A DNA stretch of 39,244 bases. It comes from Streptomyces pseudogriseolus (lineage in GTDB: Bacteria > Actinomycetota > Actinomycetes > Streptomycetales > Streptomycetaceae). Below, one piece after another: positions 36,801 to 39,244 of this stretch (position 1 is its first letter; every line of letters begins with the position of its first letter). The notes under the pieces were generated by a model that was not told the origin of the DNA, did not search any database, and saw nothing but the letters and a program-made list of their open reading frames with translations. The DNA lies in the NCBI GenBank assembly GCA_002154585.1, contig MUNG01000003.1, positions 1-39,244 of the forward strand. Reading direction: 5' to 3'. The translations under genes were made by a program, and so were the position numbers.

Positions 36801-37575
36801 AGGAGAAGGACGCCAGGGCACGCGTGCGCTGGATCATGTCGGGGTTGCTGGTCGCCTCCGCCATGTCCTGCGAGAGGTCGATCAGGTTCTCGATCAGGCG
36901 GTGGTAGCCCTCGACGGTCTGCGTCGAGTTGTCCTCCTGCTGGAACGCCGTGTTGCGGATCTTGGCGAGCTCGCTCAGGTCGCCGGCCAGCTGGACGAGG
37001 TTGTCGCGGACGCCCTTGAGGTTGCCGTCCTTGCTCGCCGCGTCGATCTCCTCGGAACTGTCGAGGAAGTTCGACATGGCGCGGTCGGTCTTCTCGCGGT
37101 AGCCCTTGACCGAGAAGTCCGTGCCCTTGCCGCCGTGCGCGAGCGGACCGGCCGACTGGTCACGCTCCTCCTGGAGGGCGTGCGCCAGCTCGGTGGCCTG
37201 CTTGGTCATCTCCGTCAGCAGCTTCATGTTGTCGAGCTGCTGGATGTCGTCCATCGACTGCTGGATACGCAGCGCGCCGAGCGAGGTGGCCGCGACCACC
37301 GGCAGCGCCAGCAGCGACACCAGGCGGGTCGAGATCCGCCAGTTGCGCAGGGCTATTCGCGAACCCGGGCCGGCCGGACCGGCGGGGGCGACCGGCGGAG
37401 TGGCGGGTGCGGACGGCGCGCCCGCACCGGGGCGCTCGCCGCCGCTGCTTCCGGGCGGGGTCGGTCCCTGGCTCTGGGCGTGCTGGGGCGAGGAGCTGAC
37501 GGCCTTGGGGCCAGTCCCGCCCTGCGGCTCCGGCTCCGCCGAAGCGCTGCCATCCCTCTTGAAACGTCCCTGCAC
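33886..37575 (-). CDS. cvnA1: Conservon sensor-kinase-like membrane protein (CvnA type), right conservon
   Basis: The GTG at 37575 gives 1229 residues. A Pro/Gly-rich cytoplasmic start (1-75) precedes TM1 (about 85-103); the extracellular NIT-type helical sensor spans about 104-394; TM2 is about 395-418. HAMP follows (about 419-475), then conserved H540 in LDHLATRMRRNGENL, N615 (AELLENAT), D644 (EIHDTGIGL) and GLFVVGRLSQRHGI. Residues 711-1229 are disordered, rich in Gly, Pro, Gln and Arg, with repeated TGQF/TGQY motifs, and end in a basic tail shared with the other CvnA. It heads a second cvnA-B-C-D unit. Such proteins are thought to sense an extracytoplasmic signal and pass it to the B/C/D proteins. 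Confidence 0.94.
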   Translation of the reverse strand: MQGRFKRDGSASAEPEPQGGTGPKAVSSSPQHAQSQGPTPPGSSGGERPGAGAPSAPATPPVAPAGPAGPGSRIALRNWRISTRLVSLLALPVVAATSLGALRIQQSMDDIQQLDNMKLLTEMTKQATELAHALQEERDQSAGPLAHGGKGTDFSVKGYREKTDRAMSNFLDSSEEIDAASKDGNLKGVRDNLVQLAGDLSELAKIRNTAFQQEDNSTQTVEGYHRLIENLIDLSQDMAEATSNPDMIQRTRALASFSSAKEYASVQRAVLAAALPASNTTKGKLNENDRLYAQSALESQKSEVRAFKSIYGEDPAAELLLPIEEGNTTIKATDEYAGRALASEFGLQSVGARSYRDWLDDSSTKIQQMKNIELSLLEEMEQKARELRSATERDAFISGALILLVLGVSLVGAFVVARSMIRSLRRLEETATKVAQERLPDLVKQLSESDPQDVDTTVESVGVHSRDEIGRVAAAFDDVHREAVRLAAEQALLRGNVNAMFTNLSRRSQGLIQRQLSLISELESREADPDQLSSLFKLDHLATRMRRNGENLLVLAGEEPGRRWTRPVPLVDVLRAAASEVEQYERIELAAVPSTEVAGRVVNDLVHLLAELLENATSFSSPQTKVKVTGHALPDGRVLIEIHDTGIGLSPEDLAAINERLASPPTVDVSVSRRMGLFVVGRLSQRHGIRIQLRPSDSGGTTALVMLPVDVAQGGKKPQGKPGQPGGVGGPAAAQAAAGAAAARRSAGAGQSGGGPLGAGAPGGRLGTGQGPRAALPGRDGGGRPGGRGPQGPSANQTPSLFDQGAPSAPPQGRPAPAGAGAGFGQQGPNAPQAAGPAGNQDQDAFGGGRGQVPPQRGNAPERGRRPQLPPRGGARPELPGGDQQQRTPSWSDDNARPPAPRAPMDAPRGHEEPDVSRTAAMPRFDDRQGPGATAEIPRFDEQQHAPGQDTGQYGRPAANGAQGTGQFVRGDIFGAPQGGRPGAQNPAATGQFPAQGYDNGAGQYPAPGQDNGSTGGYALPGRQDPSATGQFERPRVNGTHGAGPVPPRPQVPQPPQQQEQRQPSDQWALPPATGPGDGRTPLYDTLETNWFRGGQGGAQEQGNGSAPAAPQHQPQQQSPQPQSPTGSQRSNAAWRSSPNDELVKQAERVRKPAAGGVTTSGLPRRVPKANLVPGTAQQQNHQSGPQVSRAPDDVRGRLTNLRRGIAQGRQAGSAQTGSFPHPTHQQER

Positions 37576-38032
37576 TAGCGTCGCAACCTCTGAACCAGGC
37601 GCCCCTCCGCGTGAACGGCGAGGCACGGTGTCGGCGTCATAGGGGCGCCCTGAATACGCCCCCGTGGTGGTCGTGATGGTCCGGCGCCGGTTCCCCCATC
37701 TCGCCGCCGCTCGGCGCGTGGTCGCGCCCCCTGTGCGCCGGCTCGATCCCTGCGGCGGTCCGTGAGATTCCAGCACAGTGCAGGATCTCCAACAAGGCCC
37801 GTGGGCTTACCCGTGACATACGTGACACCCCGTGTCCGCCGGGTCACCAGACGTAGAGCGGGATCTTCCCCATTCCGGGCATACCGGCGCGGACCGGCGG
37901 GGTCCTGAGGGTGTCCCAGTCGGCATGATCAGGAGCGGAATGGTCGCTTCAGGGGGTCAATGTCCGATTCCGGTCACCCCGACGGGCGTCCAGGATGTCC
38001 GAAATGTCATTCCTGTCGTGAGCAAACTCACA
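37576..38032. promoter_or_regulatory. Upstream region of the right conservon
   Basis: About 460 bases without a supportable gene; open frames here have no ribosome binding site and unusual composition. A cluster of GTGAC half-sites is present: direct repeats at 37813-37817 and 37822-37826 (nine bases apart) and an inverted one at 37843-37847. They lie about 240-270 bases upstream of the cvnA1 start, where an activator or repressor could act. Confidence 0.35.
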
Positions 38033-38044
38033 CCGTGATCACGG
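38033..38044. promoter_or_regulatory. Perfect 12-bp palindrome upstream of the 62-aa gene
   Basis: CCGTGATCACGG is fully self-complementary and lies 24 bases before a -35-like element. Possible operator for the small gene. Confidence 0.35.
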
Positions 38045-38068
38045 CTGCCGCCCCCGGGCCGCCGGGAA

Positions 38069-38096
38069 TTGAATGTTTAGCCTGACGCTTTACAAG
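38069..38096 (+). promoter_or_regulatory. Candidate promoter of the 62-aa gene
   Basis: TTGAAT (38069-38074) and TACAAG (38091-38096) are 16 bases apart in an AT-rich patch. The message would start near 38103, giving an untranslated region of about 78 bases that contains the hairpin at 38117-38152. Confidence 0.45.
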
Positions 38097-38116
38097 GACG
38101 GCAGAACTGACAACCC

Positions 38117-38152
38117 GCGCCCGTCCGAGGGTCTTCCCGGCCCTCCGGGCGC
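38117..38152 (+). promoter_or_regulatory. Hairpin in the 5' untranslated region of the 62-aa gene
   Basis: GCGCCCG (38117-38123) pairs with CGGGCGC (38146-38152), and inside it GAGGG (38127-38131) pairs with CCCTC (38141-38145), leaving a three-base bulge. It ends 28 bases before the GTG start. Confidence 0.45.
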
Positions 38153-38180
38153 CCGTGCACAGGACAGGGTCAAGTAAACA

Positions 38181-38369
38181 GTGAAGACGACGACGATGTT
38201 CCACAAGATCGCCAACCCGCGGCGCACCACGCTCGCGCACCTCGACGGTGCCGACGAACTGCAGAAGCCGGTCCAGCAGGAGCACCCCGTCGAACTCCCG
38301 GCCCAGACAGCCAACCCCAAGCGCACCGTCCTCATGGAGATCCCGGTCACGGCCGCCGCCGCGAACTGA
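38181..38369 (+). CDS. Small protein with a duplicated motif (62 aa)
   Basis: The GTG frame encodes 62 residues with strong Streptomyces codon bias and is followed by a good terminator, so I take it as a real gene. It contains a near-duplicate: ANPRRTTL (about 10-17) and ANPKRTVL (about 44-51), separated by an acidic, Pro/Gln-rich linker (PVQQEHPVELPAQT). It has no signal peptide, membrane segment or cysteine. An in-frame ATG at 38196 is the alternative start; neither has a strong ribosome binding site (a CAGGG precedes the GTG). I do not recognise the family. It lies between a conservon and a metabolic gene and is divergent from cvnA1. Confidence 0.72.
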   Translation: MKTTTMFHKIANPRRTTLAHLDGADELQKPVQQEHPVELPAQTANPKRTVLMEIPVTAAAAN

Positions 38370-38422
38370 CACCGGTCCATACGCGCGGCCGCCGCGAAAC
38401 GCTCAACGCGCGCCGCGCACCC

Positions 38423-38462
38423 ACGAGGGGCGCCCCGCCGGCCGCGGTGGGGCGCCCCTCGT
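38423..38462 (+). terminator. Terminator after the 62-aa gene
   Basis: ACGAGGGGCGCCCC (38423-38436) and GGGGCGCCCCTCGT (38449-38462) form a perfect 14-bp stem with a 12-base loop. Confidence 0.85.
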
Positions 38463-38543
38463 CAGGTGCGCCGGGCCGGGACCCCTGCGCGTTAGCCTGG
38501 AGCGTCAGACTCCAGCCGCTTCAGTCAAGGGGACCAGCATCCC

Positions 38544-39244
38544 GTGCGCATCGCCAGATTCTCCATCGACGGGAACGTCGCCTTCGGCGCGGTCGAGGGC
38601 GAGAAGCAGGACGAGCTCGTCCTGGACATCATCAAGGGCATCCCGTTCGCGGACTTCGAGCTCTCCGGCACCAAGGTCCCGGTGAGCAAGGTCAGGCTGC
38701 TGCCCCCGGTGCTCCCCAACAAGGTGGTGGCCTTCGGGCGCAACTACGCGGACCACGCGAAGGAGCTGGGCAACGAGGTGCCCGACGCCCCCTTCGCCTT
38801 CTTCAAGCCCGCCACCTCGGTCATCGGCCCCGGCGACGAGATCCAGTACCCCTCCTTCTCCCAGGACGTGCACCACGAGGCCGAACTCGCCGTGGTCATC
38901 GGCCGGCTCTGCCGCGAGGTCCCGCGCGAGCGCGTCAAGGACGTGATCTTCGGCTACACCTGCGCCAACGACGTCACCGCGCGCGACGTCCAGAAGCGGG
39001 AGAAGCAGTGGGCCCGCGCCAAGGGCTTCGACACGTCCTGCCCGCTCGGCCCCTGGGTGGAGACCGGCCTGGACGTCGAGAGGGCGTCCGACCTGACGAT
39101 CCAGCTCACGGTCAACGGCGAACAGCGCCAGCTCGGCCGCACCAGCGAGATGACCCACTCCATCGAGGACCTGGTCGTCAACATCTCCGAGGCCATGACG
39201 CTGCTCCCGGGCGACGTCATCCTCACGGGCACCCCGGCCGGGGT
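38544..39244 (+). CDS. Fumarylacetoacetate hydrolase family protein, 3' end missing
   Basis: The frame runs off the right edge after 233 complete codons. The GTG at 38544 has AAGGGGA ten bases upstream. The product starts RIARFSIDGNVAFGAVEG, with the short N-terminal domain of the prokaryotic FAH family, and then the FAH core: VAFGRNYADHAKELG, FFKPATSVIGPGD, the metal-binding HHEAELAVVIG, FGYTCANDVTARDVQ, GFDTSCPLGPWV, and ILTGTPAG at the edge. Members hydrolyse or decarboxylate acylpyruvates such as oxaloacetate; substrate not predictable here. From memory, gltX follows this gene in S. coelicolor. Confidence 0.93.
   Translation, partial: MRIARFSIDGNVAFGAVEGEKQDELVLDIIKGIPFADFELSGTKVPVSKVRLLPPVLPNKVVAFGRNYADHAKELGNEVPDAPFAFFKPATSVIGPGDEIQYPSFSQDVHHEAELAVVIGRLCREVPRERVKDVIFGYTCANDVTARDVQKREKQWARAKGFDTSCPLGPWVETGLDVERASDLTIQLTVNGEQRQLGRTSEMTHSIEDLVVNISEAMTLLPGDVILTGTPAG

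Noticed and set aside
28496-37578. Two open frames of about 1200 codons on the plus strand, antisense to the cvnA genes
   Set aside because: The minus-strand proteins have conserved kinase and membrane features; the plus-strand translations are Val/Leu/Arg-rich mirrors without motifs.
37832-38038. A 68-codon plus-strand frame upstream of the 62-aa gene
   Set aside because: No ribosome binding site, weak codon bias and no recognisable motif; it covers the likely regulatory region between divergent genes.

Overview
The window is high-GC DNA with the codon use, gene families and tandem cvn 'conservons' of a Streptomyces chromosome core. The gene order matches my memory of the region of the S. 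coelicolor chromosome around SCO5511 to SCO5546; that is recollection, not a search. Coding strands use almost only G or C at third positions, so long antisense open frames are common and have been left out.

Layout. 1-2.2 kb: 3' part of a membrane PAS-GGDEF-EAL protein (c-di-GMP turnover). 2.2-7.8 kb: branched-chain amino acid and serine genes: an attenuator with a 13-residue leader peptide, ilvB, ilvN, ilvC, then serA. 7.8-10.1 kb: a DHA2-type efflux pump divergent from its probable TetR repressor, with a clear operator between them. 10.05-14.0 kb: proline catabolism: a PucR-type regulator divergent from proline dehydrogenase and pruA. 14.1-14.8 kb: two very small proteins. 14.8-19.4 kb: leuB, ilvE and a citramalate synthase (cimA); cimA is preceded by a leader with the same layout as the ilvB leader, with tandem Ile codons. 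19.5-24.4 kb: an exported or membrane Gly-rich protein, a YceI protein, a radical SAM/B12 enzyme resembling hopanoid C-3 methylase, and an SDR. 24.9-26.7 kb: accB-accE, acyl-CoA carboxylase beta and epsilon subunits. 27.0-37.6 kb: two complete conservons in tandem on the minus strand, each cvnA-cvnB-cvnC-cvnD (sensor-kinase-like protein, roadblock protein, DUF742 protein, small GTPase). 38.2-39.2 kb: a 62-residue orphan protein and the start of a fumarylacetoacetate hydrolase family gene.

How the parts work together. ilvBNC, ilvE, leuB and cimA supply Ile, Val and Leu; both attenuators put short leader peptides with rare Ile, Leu or Val codons in front of an abutting hairpin and a U-tailed terminator, so starvation for the charged tRNAs would raise expression. 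AccB/AccE with an unlinked biotinylated alpha subunit would make malonyl- and methylmalonyl-CoA. The conservons are membrane-associated signalling complexes.

The observations I rate highest are (1) the predicted Ile-specific leader and attenuator of cimA, (2) a 401-bp tract of the two cvnD genes that differs at only 2 bases while the adjacent 142 bp differs at about 36, a mark of recent gene conversion, and (3) a conserved C-terminal tail in both CvnA proteins whose last residues also carry the ribosome binding site of cvnB.
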